Assembly: GCF_014529535.1 (NCBI RefSeq)
Contig: NW_023503608.1
Location: forward strand, 6,622,501 to 6,686,500
Length of the DNA: 64,000 nucleotides
Direction of reading: 5' to 3'
Source of the DNA: Bradysia coprophila
Taxonomy: Eukaryota; Arthropoda; Insecta; Diptera; Sciaridae
The translations under genes and the position numbers were made by a program. Position 1 is the stretch's first letter. Each line of letters starts with the position of its first letter. Below are positions 1-11,984 of this stretch, one piece after another. The notes below the pieces were generated by a model. The model did not search any database. It was not told the DNA's origin and saw only the letters and a program-made list of their open reading frames with translations.

Positions 1-3000
1 GAAACCTTTGCCTATTTTGGTCACTGTTGTCGATAACAGATGAATAATATGCTAATACAGTGAATGAATTTTTTGTTTGTTGTGTCGAAATTCGTTTAGG
101 GTTTACGTCCATATCGCTTTTTTCTTTAAATAATACTGAGATTTTGCACCACTAGACCAGAGTATGTTTTCAAATCGGGTGACGAAATGATATGATAGGT
201 CACCTTCATTTCATTTATGAATCACTAGAGACATCCAAAAAGGTATGATCTACTTCATAGAGGTTTGTCATCTCTTTCACTCTGTCGCCCTCTGATGAGA
301 TATTTTAGAACAACATTATTAAATGCAAAGCATCGTAGGCTGCGTATCTCACTGTTCAAAACCAGTGGCAGAAACCTTTTTCAGCTACGATTTTATTGTG
401 ACAAGGACTGTAAATGATGGCAAGCCTGTAAGAAGTTTTTACTTGAATTTTTACAAAGTTCCACATAGCTATCGTTCCTACGTCATACCTGCCATACACC
501 ATCGTACCGTTAAAAAGCCGGGTTTTTTATTGGCTCTATTACGTTGTACGCCAAAAATCTGGAATTGCCTATTAGTTATAGGCTTTTACATAATTTAACA
601 AAACTATGTAGAGTTGTTTGAGTCACACGCTGACAATCACTCTAAATTTTATTTTATTGTGAGGATTTGAGTTTGAAAGAAATTTAGAGTAAAAACTCTA
701 AAGAGGCGAAGCCAAGGTCAATTGACACACGAAAACTGACTTCTTATTTTTAGTCCGAGTTGTGTTGAGGGCTGCCCAAATAGTGTTCTGAGAACCCCAC
801 AATTGTGATATGCTCTTTCCTGCTTTACTTAAATACATCTCTAGGAAAATGAACTAAATATACAACTTGATTAGAACAAGAAACAATAAGCTTTTCAGTG
901 ACAGTCGCGATTGGTATCGAAAATAGAAACAGCTAGATATGACCAAAAAATGTGGACAAATTCCGAACAGCTACAAAATGAATATTGCAAAAGAATTATT
1001 GAAGGAATTTTCATGATTAAATTTAAAACTATTTTCAATCTTTACAATCATCACCGAACAACAACAACAAAAACAACAATACACGCATGCATGCCACCAT
1101 CAAAACACCAACAATAATCTAGTTCATTATCAACCCTACAGCGTTATAATGCAGTCAGATATGGGTTAAGCCTCCAAAATCCATCATTATGTCATGTCGA
1201 TTTTCGTTACCTACAGAACACGTAACAAATTGAAAAACTACGTAAATTTTGTAATGAAAATTTAATGAGAAATAATGAATTGCGGTGTAAACGAATGATA
1301 CACATATATAAAGCACAAAGAAAGATATTTTTTTTACCTCAGGCATCTCAGAATCTGTTCGTGCGTTGCATATTTTGCAACTATTTATATACATCAATGA
1401 TTAGTTGAGAGATGTTTTCAGAATAAAAGTCAATAAATCCATATTTTTATCGAATATATGCATGCATTTCCATACATTGTGAACATATATCCATCGTCTA
1501 CAAAACGTTACCACATACTTGCTGTTGCGGGATGGGTGGGATTGTAGTTTATTTTGTTGTCTGAGTCGAACTATTTTAAGTTTACCCTATTTCGATGCCA
1601 GATTAACAATTCAGTAAAGTTCGGTATTTGAAACACCTGTAGTTAAATGCTGACTGGTCTTCTAATACACATGTACCAAAGTACCTCATAAACTAGAAAT
1701 AGAGTAAGAATTCACACACCTATCTTGGCTTAAACTTGTATGATGAAATTCAGGCTATGAAAAGAGAGTCTGTAGAGATAAGTAAAATAGATGAAAATCA
1801 ACTTTTCAAGGAGATTAATCGCCTTGAATTTTATTGAAAATAGGAGCCAAGTGACTAACTAAAATATAACTCATATTACTCATATCCAATGGAACCGGGC
1901 CCAGTTAAGCTGTTGTCGTAAGCACATAGTTATCATTTTCTTCTGCTAAATTTTCCTTTTATCAAATATAGCAACACAGTGTCTACTACTTCATTTGTTT
2001 TAACATACAATTTGTTATAAAAATTAACAACCAGCTATAGAGTTCAGCTTGCATCCTTGTCTCTGCTGTCGGCAACAGATCAGTTACTGGCTTAAAGTTA
2101 CTGTTTCCTAAAAGGGTATAAAGCATATATCTGCTGCTCGGTTATCGATGCCTTTCGAATAGAACCAGTGCTATATATAGCCAACGAAATACCACATATT
2201 TGCAGTGTGTTTGAGATGTTTTAGATAATAATTATAGACAAACGCTGAAGTATATTAATGGAGAATGAAGCAATAATTATACATTCGATTAGAACAAAGT
2301 GCTTCAATGACATGGTGACTATCAATAACTATCAATTTTCTCGTAAATTTCTGAGTGCCTTTCTTACACACGTCAACACTCCATGTTTCGCATTAGCAAA
2401 AAATTTTTTGTTGCAAACAACAAAAATTAAACCAAAAAAATAATCATAAGACACCGTCATCGTTCCTCTTTGTGAGTCAATAAATTTTTTGATATAATTT
2501 AATTCCAGCCTATAAAGACGAAAATGTGAATCGCAATAAAACATAATAATAGTTATTTGCAGTCATATATCGAAAGGCGCCGCGAAGCACTAACAATTTT
2601 TCTCAATAAATATTTTCACTGGAAGAGGAGAAAGATTCCACTCGGATGGTATAAACGTGATCGTAATTATATTTATGGTTTTCGTTTGTTATCAGGTGTG
2701 AAATAAAAGTGATCGAAAAATGTTTCCACATTTTTTTTGTAGCATGCATTTTAGTTACCATAAATTAAGAAAATACAACTTGTTGAATAGAACAGAATGT
2801 CGAATGTGAACAAGTTAGAGGTAAATATAATGTGCAATACTTACGATACATTTTTATATCATATCGCCAGGTGCAAACCAAACCTCTCTCTGCAATTATT
2901 ATAAAGAACTCAATGTTACTATTATATTTTATTATGGAAAAAATTCTATGTTTTAAGACAAAGAATCTTTCAATTCATCAATAAAAATGTTAATTATTGT

Positions 3001-3600
3001 CTGTAGTTGTTTTTACACTTGAATGAATCAGCATTGCATATTGTTCACTTCGAATGACTTTAAGAATTTTGCCGTTTCTTTCTTTTCGTACACGAAAAAA
3101 ATGTTAGTTATATTAACCTCGCACAGACGACAGGCTATACAGTACTCATATCGAGTCTGGCAGTTTTTTTGGTCCAATAATTTTTAGTAGATTAACTATT
3201 GTCCAAAATCTACTACTTAAATAGTTGGAACTTTCATTGTGCAATGTAGGAATGTTATTATGTACCACCACATACCTCATTATTATCGTCGCTGTCGGTA
3301 ACAGTGCAATAGTCCATGAAAGGAACACTAGGTACAAAGATATCTTTCGACAATTCTATTTATTATTGAAACTTGAACAGTTCGTAAATACTAAGATCGT
3401 CAGTATAATATAGAGGTAGGAGTGCATATTACCGTTCCTTTTTGAAGCAGTACGTCCTTAAGTTTTGTGAGTCAATTTTTCGGTAAGAAATGTATTAGTA
3501 AATTTTGATTCAATTTTAGTTGAACTGCTTAACTAGTTCAGCTGCAAGGAAATTTCTTTATCCGAGACTTTGTTAAAGTTGAACATTAAGCCACCCTGCG
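1..3600. other. AT-rich gene-free stretch
   Basis: I see no convincing gene. The short open frames here are unrelated to families I know, lack splice-linked partners and have the composition of AT-rich noncoding DNA. There are scattered simple A/T runs and a CAACAACAACAAAAACAAC run near 1060. An unrecognised single exon cannot be excluded. Confidence 0.5.
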
Positions 3601-3612
3601 GCTCGAATGATT

Positions 3613-3702
3613 ATTCCCTTGACTGAAAGTCAGGGTCTTACACCAGAAAATACCGAAATTCCCTTGACTGAAAGTCAGGGTCTTACACCAGAAAATACCG
3701 AA
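3613..3702. repeat. 45-base unit in two perfect tandem copies
   Basis: Copies at 3613-3657 and 3658-3702 appear identical. Each contains CCCTTGACTG followed by a short inverted partner (AAAGTCAGGG). The same CCCTTGACTG appears inverted as CAGTCAAGGG near the right ends of the two large repeat units that follow (5255 and 7200), so it may be the terminal inverted repeat of that element. Confidence 0.8.
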
Positions 3703-4390
3703 ATATGTGGGTGACAAAAAAGTTTACTGTGATTGAAAATGTATGAAATGGTATGAAAAACGTTAAATGTGGGTAACAATTCTTCGTTGAAGGCACGATA
3801 ACTTGAGTAATTTTGAACCAATTTAGATGAATCTTTTTTTTAAATGTGTGGAACTAAAATCCCGAGGCTAAGTTCGAAGATGGGCTATGTGGGACGAAGG
3901 ATCCGGAAGCTATCTCAGAAAAACAGCATTTTACACTGTTGATTATAGCCTCAATCGAAAAAGATTACTTTGATGAAATTTGATTTTGTTGCGTAGTATG
4001 AGCAAATCAACTTAAGTTTGTTTTCAATAATGTGCATGAAACATGTAGGAAGAAAAATTTCGTCAGTAAATGCGCAGCCTCTAACCGGTAAACAACTCTT
4101 GTTAGTGAACTGCTAACAAATCTGATAGTTGGACTAACAACTTGATAATTGACTAACAAATTCGATAGTTGACTAACATAGAAAGATGTTTTTTCTCAAT
4201 GTCTTACGGCAGAAAAATGCCTGCTATCAAATGAGCACACTATGATTGAAAAGTGTAGGAAATTTTATGAAAAACGTTAAACCATCATTCTTTGTAGGCA
4301 ATATATAATAAGTCATTCTCAATTAATTTCTGAATATTTTCTTTAAATTCATTATTCCAACAATCAAACAAAATATTTTACAACTCCGAT

Positions 4391-4443
4391 ACGAGTGTGT
4401 AGTTTGCGGCCAGAGCGAAGCGAGGGCCGTAATTCTCACGGGT
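4391..4443. repeat. Short GCGGCC hairpin, four copies in 2.6 kb
   Basis: The block runs from ACGAGTG through GCGGCCAGAGCGAAGCGAGG to GGCCGTAATT and CACGGGT. Its two ends are rough reverse complements. Further copies lie at 4922-4974, 6246-6298 and 6918-6970, two per large repeat unit. A looser relative (GCGGCCAGAGCAAAGC) occurs near 41551. It looks like a small hairpin element or an old terminal repeat of a larger one. Confidence 0.65.
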
Positions 4444-4559
4444 CGTGTTTTTTTACGGGATATTATATTCTTCACTAAATCAGTAAAAAGTAAAAAAAAA
4501 TTGTCTTTCCTTCACACTTTGTCGATTTTGGAAATATAAAGCAAAGGCGGGGGATTCCT

Positions 4560-4830
4560 AGGGAATTCAATGAATTCAATTAATCCTTTAACGAAATGTA
4601 TAGTGAAGGCGTCTTGTTCGTTCCTAGAATTCATCCTTCTATGAAATGTAATGAGAAGGCGTTCTGTCCGTTCGTATGGAATTCATCCTTTTACAAAATG
4701 TATGGTGAAGGCGTTTTGTCCGTTCCTAGGGAATTCATCCTTTTACAAAATGTAAGGAGATGGCGTTTTGTTCTTTCCTAGGGAATTCATCCTTCTACGA
4801 AATGTAACTTAAAGACGTTTTGTCTATTCT
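4560..4830. repeat. Minisatellite of about 55 bases, type TTCATCCTT (copy A)
   Basis: About five imperfect tandem units, each with GAATTCATCCTTYTAC, AAATGTAA, GAGAAGGCGTT and GTTCCTAGG. The matching place in the second large repeat unit (6490-6640) has about three units. A longer array with the same core lies at 49.2-49.9 kb. Confidence 0.75.
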
Positions 4831-5697
4831 TTACTTTTTTCATCGTTCCACATTCGCAAAACTTCGCATCTACTCTCAAATTTGACAAAATGGCAATCAA
4901 ACAGAATAATAAATACCTCATACGAGTGGGAAGTTTGCGGCCAGAGCGGAGCGAGGGCCGTAATTCACACGAGTTGCATTTTATTTACGATTTATGGTTG
5001 ATTGAAAATCTTGCTTCAAATTTATAAGAAAAATGAGAACTCAAAGATCATTAGGTCTTACTTGAAGAACTTCTTCTGTCAAATTTTGTTGTCATGTATA
5101 GAGTAATCGATGTATTAATGTTCTAAATTTGACAATTTCTTAGGAATACAGCATATGTAAAAATAAATTGGGATCAAATGTAGGCATTTGTATCAGTGAT
5201 GCTTCGGAAGTTCTGCAATGAAATTAATCAAAAATATATTGAAAAAACTGTCAGTCAAGGGACCTGACCCTCCCAAAAGGTGGGGCCTAGTATGTGGGTG
5301 ACAAAAAAGTTCACTATGATTGAAAATGTATGAAATGGTATGAAAAACGTTAAATGTGGGTGACAAAAAATCGTTGAAGGCACGATAACTTGAGTAATTC
5401 TCAAGCAATTTGGATGAATCTTTTTTTTAAATATGTGGAATTAAAATCTCGAGGCTAAGTTCGAAGATGGGCAATGTGGGACGAAGGATCTGGAAGCTAT
5501 CCAGGAAAAACAGTATTTTACACTGTTGATTATAGCCTCAATCGAAAAAGATTACTTTGATGAAATTTGATTTGGTTGCGTAGTGTGTGTAAATCGTATA
5601 AGTATGTTCTCGATAGAGTTTATTTAATAAGTGGAAAGAACAATTCCATCAGTCGATGTCCAGCTTTGAACCGGTAAACATCTCCTGCTAGCCAATT

Positions 5698-6015
5698 ATC
5701 AAATTTGATAGTCAACTATCAAGTTGATAGTCAACTATCAAGTTGATAGTCAACTATCAAGTTGATAGTCAACTATCAAGTTGATAGTCAACTATCAAGT
5801 TGATAGTCAACTATCAAGTTGATAGTCAACTATCAAATTTGATAGTTGACTATCAACTTGATAGTTGACTATCAAATTTGATAGTTGACTAGCAACTTGA
5901 TAGTTGACTATCAAATTTGATAGTTGACTATCAAATTTGATAGTTGACTAACAACTTGATAGTTGACTATCAAATTTGATAGTTGACTAACAACTTGATA
6001 GTTGACTAACAAATT
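5698..6015. repeat. Array of 19-base self-complementary units
   Basis: Repeats of AAGTTGATAGTCAACTATC, each almost its own reverse complement, run from about 5722 to 5835. The array then continues in reverse-complement form (TTGATAGTTGACTATC) to about 6015. The block can therefore fold within each unit and also across the orientation switch into one long hairpin. The equivalent place in the first large unit has only about three units. Confidence 0.85.
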
Positions 6016-6489
6016 TAATGCGTCTACTACCAAAGAAAGATGTTTTTTTTACTCAAGGTCTTACGGCAGAAAAATGTCATGAGCACACTATGATTGAAAA
6101 GTGTAGGAAATTTTATGAAAAACGTTAAATGTAACCATCATTCTTTGTAGGCAATATAAGATATAAGTCATTCTCAACAAATTTCTGAATATTTTTTTAA
6201 AATTCATTATTCCAACAATCAAACAAAATATGTTACAACTCCCATACGAGTGTGAAGTTTGCGGCCAGAGCGAAGCGAGGGCCGTAATTTTCACGAGTCG
6301 TAATAATTTTATGGGATATTATATTCGACCAATAGAAAAATTCAATTTTACCGATAAAAATAATAAAATACCGATAGAAATGTGGTACATGTCGCTGGCA
6401 CCTCTTCAGTAAATCAGTAAAAAGTAAAAAAAAATTGTCTTTCGTTCACTCTTTGTCGATTTTGGAAATATAAAGCAAAGGCGGGCCGT

Positions 6490-6640
6490 TCCTAGCGAAT
6501 TCATCCTTTTACAAAATGTAACGAGAAGGCGTTTTGTTCGTTCCAAGGGAATTCATCCTTCTACAAAATGTAATGAGAAGGCGTTCTGTTCGTTCCTAGG
6601 GAATTCATCCTTTTACAAAACGTAACTTAAAGACGTTTTG
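6490..6640. repeat. Minisatellite TTCATCCTT type (copy B)
   Basis: About three units of the same 55-base minisatellite found at 4560-4830, at the corresponding place in the second large repeat unit. Confidence 0.7.
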
Positions 6641-7236
6641 TCGTTTTCTGAATCGACAAAAGTGAAGAAACGAAAAAAAATAAAAAATTTATCGGTCGTT
6701 TATTACCATCCACATTTTATTCACGAGTGACGGTTTTGTAAAATACCGGGGACTTCCTTTTTGTACAAAACTGTAAGAGAAGAACATCTATCGGTTTTTT
6801 TTTTTAATTTTTACCAAAGTGAAAGAGTCCTCTCATCGTTCCACATTTGTAAAACTTCGCATCTACTCTGATTAAATATGACAAAATGGCAATCAAACAG
6901 AATAATAGATAGCTCATACGAGTGGGAAGTTTGCGGCCAGAGCGAAGCGAGGGCCGTAATTCACACGAGTCGCATTTTATTTACGATTTGTGGTTGATTG
7001 AAAATCTTGCTGCAAATTTACAAGAAAAATGAGAACTCTAAGATCATTCGATCTTCGAAGGTTTATTTGAAAAACTTTTTCTGCCAAATTTCGTTGTAAT
7101 GTTTACAGTAATCGATATATTAAATGTAGGCATTTGTATCAGTGATGCTTCGGAAGTTCAACAATGAAATTGGTCAAAAATATATTGAAAAAAATTGTCA
7201 GTCAAGGGACTTGACCCGCCCAAAAGGTGGGACCTA

Positions 7237-8523
7237 GTTGTAGTAATAGATACAATTGGAGAAAAGTGAAACCAGATACAATCTCGGACAGAAATTCTCT
7301 GTAATGTGATTAGTTCTGGCTTTTCGTCATAAGTTTGAATGAATGAATGAATGGAATTTGCATTAATCGTATCTAATTTTGGGATCTCAAAACTTCATAG
7401 ATATTTGGATACATTTTTGGAACATTGAAGATTGAAACGCATAAAATTCTGACCTAAAAATTGTAGTTGCCAAAATAATTTGATCTAAAAAAGAAAACAG
7501 GAACTCTAAATAACAGGTTCCTATTAAAACGCTGTCTTTGAAGTTAAAATACTCATAGGTATAAGCTGAGATAAAAAATTAAGGTTAATCTACATTATTT
7601 CCTTTCGGGCCTTTGCTGTCTCTAATCATGTTAAATTTATGATATACGTTCGAGGATATGACCTGTCTTGTCAGCTAGAGACTACCTTATGTGCTGTACG
7701 CCTGGTCGCATGGCATAACAGAAAATTCTTTATATTTGCAGATAATAGTCACTTCATATGAATATAATAAGAGGAAATGAAAATTGGTTTGTATTTAATT
7801 AAAATTCGATCAACTGAAGGTGTTTTGTCGTTGTTTTTATATTTTATTTGATAAAAATCTACCTGAAACGTGTACAAAAGTAACATACACCACACAGTAT
7901 GTGTGTACTTACATGTTGTGCGTTTATTAAATGCGAATTGATTTTAATCAGTAAATAAAATCTTGTAAAATTGTCGACTTAGAAGTGCTAAAATGCTATG
8001 ATTGTTTGGTAAAGAACAATTGCTTTTGATGTACATGCATACAATGGGGATTTGTGCTGGTTCTATCCTTGCAATGTTATTTTCAGCCTTCAATTTACAA
8101 AATACGACGGCTTAGATGAGATATATCTACGATAGAATTCGTATCATTTCTGTCCACAATCTGTGAAGAAAATAATATGTTTGAAGGCTTCAAATGATAT
8201 GTTTATGCTGTTCTAAGACGCTTTTGTTACAAACAAAAGCGATATTATCATTCACTAACGCCTTTCATTTCTTCTGTTTATAGTTTACTGTGACATGAGC
8301 CTGATACAGAATCTTTTACTTCATTGGTTTTGACATAATTTTTGCTGCATTATCAGACTAGTGATCGCTTTACTTTTGATGCCTTTGTCGAAGTTGAGGC
8401 CGAAGTATAGAAATGGGATGATGTTAAACGCGACACATCGATAGTGCCAGCTCTGAGACGATTTTTTTCTTTATTTGGAAAGTGTTATTTTGAAAAAAAA
8501 AACTTTCTTTTTTGAGGCCGGGT
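7237..8523. other. Gene-free stretch
   Basis: No coding frame of note and no repeat family recognised. It contains a short GAATGAATGAATG run near 7335. Confidence 0.5.
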
Positions 8524-11284
8524 TAATTTAATTTATTTAATTTAATTTATTTAAGCCAACGGCTGACACCTACTGGCTGTAATTTACAACATAAGAATTT
8601 ACAAATAGAATAAGGTAAATTCATTAAGCAAAACCGGAGGTGAAATTCGGCCCAGTCGACCCGTCGGAGCCTCGTTTCGCCTTTTGCTTTCTCACTTGAT
8701 TGAAACTGATCGATCGCGTTCTATTTCGGAAATTCGCGGTCCAGCAGCGCACAACAGTCCACGTTCCATACACTGAATGATCGGGTAACCGGTCCATGTA
8801 AACAACTCGCATGATCCTCCATTCGTGTGATCGGTCCACGCAGTCAATATGGAATAAGAAAAGAGCAATTCTTAGAAAGTACAGTCAAGAAGACGTATGA
8901 CAAGAACTATGAATAACGGCAGAAAAAGAAACTGATCAGGTGGCAGAAAGAATAAATCCATGCCTTCTTAACGTCTGACTCGTCAGATGCATAGATTTAA
9001 CCGACGATCGAAAAGCGAACCGAGTAGTGGACGGGGTGAAAAGGTGTGCGAACACATTGAAGACTCTTGACAAGTAATTGATTGGCTCATATAGCCCGTA
9101 ATTTACGCGGTGACTTTCAATGACCAGGTACCCAGTGTTGCGTAAAGGCCTGACTGGCTGATTAACACTCAACTTTGAGCGCAAACTGGGCGAGTCTACG
9201 CGGTCGCTGAGGACATCAAAGACAAACATTGCTGACAAATTGAGTCGTCTTCGTGCCAGTGATTCGATCTGGATCGACTCACACCTGCTCTCATACGAAG
9301 GAAGTTTGAAATTCCCATCCCTCTTAACGGTCCTCCTCAACGCGTATATAAGGAAGTTCTTCTGCACGGACTCGATTTTGTCACTATAGTTCTGGTAGTA
9401 CGGAGACCAAACGACCGAGGCGTACTCAAGATGAGACCTGACATGAGCGAAGTAAACACTCTTAAGGGCTGCCACACTATGAAAATCTTTACAGATTCGC
9501 TTCACAAATCCAAGCATCGAGTACGCTTTAGCTACAATGATATCCATGTGCCTGTTAAACGACAACTCCTCAGTGAGTGTTACTCCTAGATCGCGAACCT
9601 CCACAGCCCGTTTCAAGACAGAGCCGGCCACCCCATAAGCAAATCGCAACGGTTTCCGTTTTCGAAAAAAGGACATAGTGACGCATTTACTAACGTTGAG
9701 TTCCAGCGCATTCGCTTCAAACCATCGATTCAGAGCAAGCAAGTCTCTCTGAAGAGCGATGCAGTCTCTCAGCGTTTTTACCTCTCGGTATAATTTGAGG
9801 TCATCAGCGAACAACGAGCACTTTGAGAACCTGACTGTTTCCATGACATCGTTTATAAAGATCAAAAACAAGAGCGGACCTAAGTGGCTCCCTTGAGGAA
9901 TACCAGAAGTCACTAAAAACGACTGTGACTTCCACCCCATCAACTTGACATATTGTTTACGATCAGACAGATACGATCGCAACCACCCCAACAGTGAAGA
10001 GTGCACTCCAAGTTCTCTAAGCTTACAAAGGAGAGAATCGTGTTGAACCCTGTCGAACGCTTTGCGCACATCCGTGTAAACAACATCCATTTGATTACCT
10101 CTTTCCACCACCCGAATTGCTTCGTGTACGAAATCAATCAAATTCGTCGACGTCGATCGACCCTTCATAAAGCCGTGCTGCGTTACCGAGATGATGGGTC
10201 TAAGCTTCTCTGTCAGAAGATTGCACACAATGGATTCAAACAGCTTGCCAAACGTAGGAAGAATTGCTACACCTCTATAACATTCTACATCTGACCGTGA
10301 GCCACTTTTGAAAATCGGAACTACGTACGATTCTTTCCAACGAGTTGGAAACGTCGATGACAAAGATAGATTAAAGATGAAATGCAGTGGCGTGGTTAGT
10401 GCAGTCGAACAATTCTTCAACAAAAGCGGTGAAATATTGTCGGGTCCGTCTCCCTTCGATACGTCCACACTTTTTAGAGCTGTCACGATCTGTTCTTTGC
10501 TCAGTGATAACGTTCCAATGTCGATACATTTCCTCAGTCCGAACTCTCTAGTCTCGTCTCGAGAGCCTTCAACAAAAACGTCTTTGAAAAACTCAGCAAA
10601 TAAGTCGCATTTACCTTGCATTGTCATAGCCCGATCCTCGCCACGATGCATTAAGCTCGGGTAGCCAACTGTCTTCCTCATGACATTTACGTACGACCAA
10701 AATTTGGATGGGTCCGAAGTCAGACTCTCCTCCGTCTTCTTAATGTATGAGTCATAAGCGCGTGACTGTGCAGCAGTGAACTGGTTCCTTAATGCGCAAT
10801 AATTTAAGTAACACCCTGTGCATCCAGGGTGTTTCATTGAATTAACACAGTCCCTGTACTTCTTATGCGCCTTAGACTTCCTGTTCTTTAGCGTCAGCAG
10901 GGCCTTGCTGTACCATGGCGGATGGCTGTTCGAACCTTTCTTCTTGAATGGTACAAAGCGGTTGAAACCATCGGTCAGTAACTCATAAAAACGGTCAGTG
11001 ACACTGTCAACGTTCAAAATTCCAGACAATTCGTCCTCCCAGTCTACTGAAGACAAGTAATCGTTGAGTTTATCAAAGTCCGCTTTCCTAAAATTGAATT
11101 CATGTTCGTCATAATTGAACTCAACAACATCATCAGAATCAAGAGAGAATTCAATCTCTAACGGCTCGTGGTAACCATCAACTCTTGACATTGGCGAGTA
11201 TGAATTTCTAACTACAACATCGCCAGGGTCACTACAGAAGACCAAATCCAACACGTTGCCTTGGTAGTTAAGTAAAGCGCCTTA
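8524..11284 (-). mobile_element. LINE retrotransposon, 5' truncated
   Basis: On the minus strand the element runs from about 11284, where it starts inside the endonuclease domain, through the reverse transcriptase frame (stop at 8936) and a 3' UTR of about 380 bases, to a tail of TTAAATAAA-like units at about 8524-8560. 5' truncation and a simple-repeat tail are normal for LINEs. I could not identify target-site duplications. The open frame over more than 2.3 kb suggests a fairly recent insertion. Confidence 0.85.
8936..11281 (-). CDS. LINE endonuclease (end) and reverse transcriptase
   Basis: The frame stays open from 11281 to the stop at 8936, about 780 residues. The first residues (LDLVFCSD) match the end of an apurinic-type endonuclease, so most of that domain is missing. 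The reverse transcriptase core follows: YVVPIFKSGSRSDVECYRGV, QHGFMKGRSTSTNLIDF, VVYTDVRKAFDRVQHD, SGIPQGSHLGPLLFLIFIND and the catalytic FADDLKLY box. These motifs fit the CR1/Jockey superfamily (Daphne/Crack/L2-like). The protein would copy its own RNA at a nicked target. No start methionine for the original protein is present because of the truncation, so the fragment is probably dead for independent movement even though its reverse transcriptase frame is intact. Confidence 0.9.
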   Translation of the reverse strand, partial: GALLNYQGNVLDLVFCSDPGDVVVRNSYSPMSRVDGYHEPLEIEFSLDSDDVVEFNYDEHEFNFRKADFDKLNDYLSSVDWEDELSGILNVDSVTDRFYELLTDGFNRFVPFKKKGSNSHPPWYSKALLTLKNRKSKAHKKYRDCVNSMKHPGCTGCYLNYCALRNQFTAAQSRAYDSYIKKTEESLTSDPSKFWSYVNVMRKTVGYPSLMHRGEDRAMTMQGKCDLFAEFFKDVFVEGSRDETREFGLRKCIDIGTLSLSKEQIVTALKSVDVSKGDGPDNISPLLLKNCSTALTTPLHFIFNLSLSSTFPTRWKESYVVPIFKSGSRSDVECYRGVAILPTFGKLFESIVCNLLTEKLRPIISVTQHGFMKGRSTSTNLIDFVHEAIRVVERGNQMDVVYTDVRKAFDRVQHDSLLCKLRELGVHSSLLGWLRSYLSDRKQYVKLMGWKSQSFLVTSGIPQGSHLGPLLFLIFINDVMETVRFSKCSLFADDLKLYREVKTLRDCIALQRDLLALNRWFEANALELNVSKCVTMSFFRKRKPLRFAYGVAGSVLKRAVEVRDLGVTLTEELSFNRHMDIIVAKAYSMLGFVKRICKDFHSVAALKSVYFAHVRSHLEYASVVWSPYYQNYSDKIESVQKNFLIYALRRTVKRDGNFKLPSYESRCESIQIESLARRRLNLSAMFVFDVLSDRVDSPSLRSKLSVNQPVRPLRNTGYLVIESHRVNYGLYEPINYLSRVFNVFAHLFTPSTTRFAFRSSVKSMHLTSQTLRRHGFILSAT

Positions 11285-11387
11285 CATCGCATGTGAACAT
11301 TGTGACGGTAAACCGCTTTAACCTGGCCTTAATAGTGAGAAGGCTTGGTGAAAAGAGAAATTAAATGGCCGAACCATTTGAATGAAG

Positions 11388-11554
11388 TGTTGAAGTTAGT
11401 TAGCGATCGACGTATAAATTCTATCGTTTATTCTAATCACATTAGCTTTGGTACAGAAGAATATTTTTGTTCATTCGTTTTGTGTCAGTCAATTAATAAA
11501 GACAATATTTTGTAAAACGCTTCTATTTCTTGAGACAAATTGGAATCTCCAACA
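11388..11554 (+). repeat. Left LTR of the copia-type element
   Basis: 167 bases, TG...CA ends, followed at once by the tRNA primer site (11555-11568). Its partner is at 13421-13593. Confidence 0.85.
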
Positions 11555-11984
11555 GGTTATGGGCCCAGATCGGGAATAGAGCAGTATAGAATACGGGTCA
11601 AATATTTGTGGATTGAATGAATGGAATTACTATGGATTTGTGCGGAATGGTATTGTTATGAACACATTATTGGATACACGAAATCGGAACGAAAATGGAT
11701 TATGATTTGGAATTGCGAACTGAAAGAAGAAAATGTTGATGACTGGAATGAAAAGGGACAAAGATTGGATTACAATTACAGTTCAAAGATAAAAGAAGAA
11801 TCAATCAATAGTTATTAACGGCAACGACCTTGGCAACGTTTAACGGAAGAAAAACATAGCTAACGCCGACCCGTACGAAACACCTATTCGTGTCAAAAGC
11901 CTTTAAAATCACTTACATTATCCACTCTTTGCCTTGTTATCATATACAAATAAATTGCCGGAGGCAATATAGACAGCCCCGTAC

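Larger units (their letters stand above)
3704..5290. repeat. Composite tandem repeat, unit 1
   Basis: This 1587-base unit is followed directly by a second, longer unit with the same order of blocks: TATGTGGGTGACAAAAAAGT start, a conserved block ending near 3990, a short run of GATAGTTGACTAACAA-type dyads (about 4100-4180), a hairpin with GCGGCCAGAGCGAAGCGAGG, a minisatellite with TTCATCCTT, a second GCGGCC hairpin, and an end with CAGTCAAGGG and GGGGCCTAG. No coding potential is visible. It looks like a noncoding DNA element duplicated in tandem. Confidence 0.75.
5291..7236. repeat. Composite tandem repeat, unit 2
   Basis: Second copy of the unit at 3704-5290, starting with the same TATGTGGGTGACAAAAAAGT and ending with the same CAGTCAAGGGAC and GACCTAG. 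It is about 360 bases longer, mostly because the internal TTGATAGT dyad array has grown from about three units to about eighteen. Sequence between the copies is similar but not identical, so the duplication is not brand new. Confidence 0.75.

Noticed and set aside
323-598. 91-residue open frame on the plus strand
   Set aside because: No family resemblance, no splice partner, and AT-rich codon content like the surrounding noncoding DNA.
5698-6015. CRISPR-like array
   Set aside because: The units are contiguous with no unique spacers, and the host is an animal.
10001-10664. Open frames on the plus strand inside the LINE
   Set aside because: They are antisense shadows of the reverse transcriptase gene.
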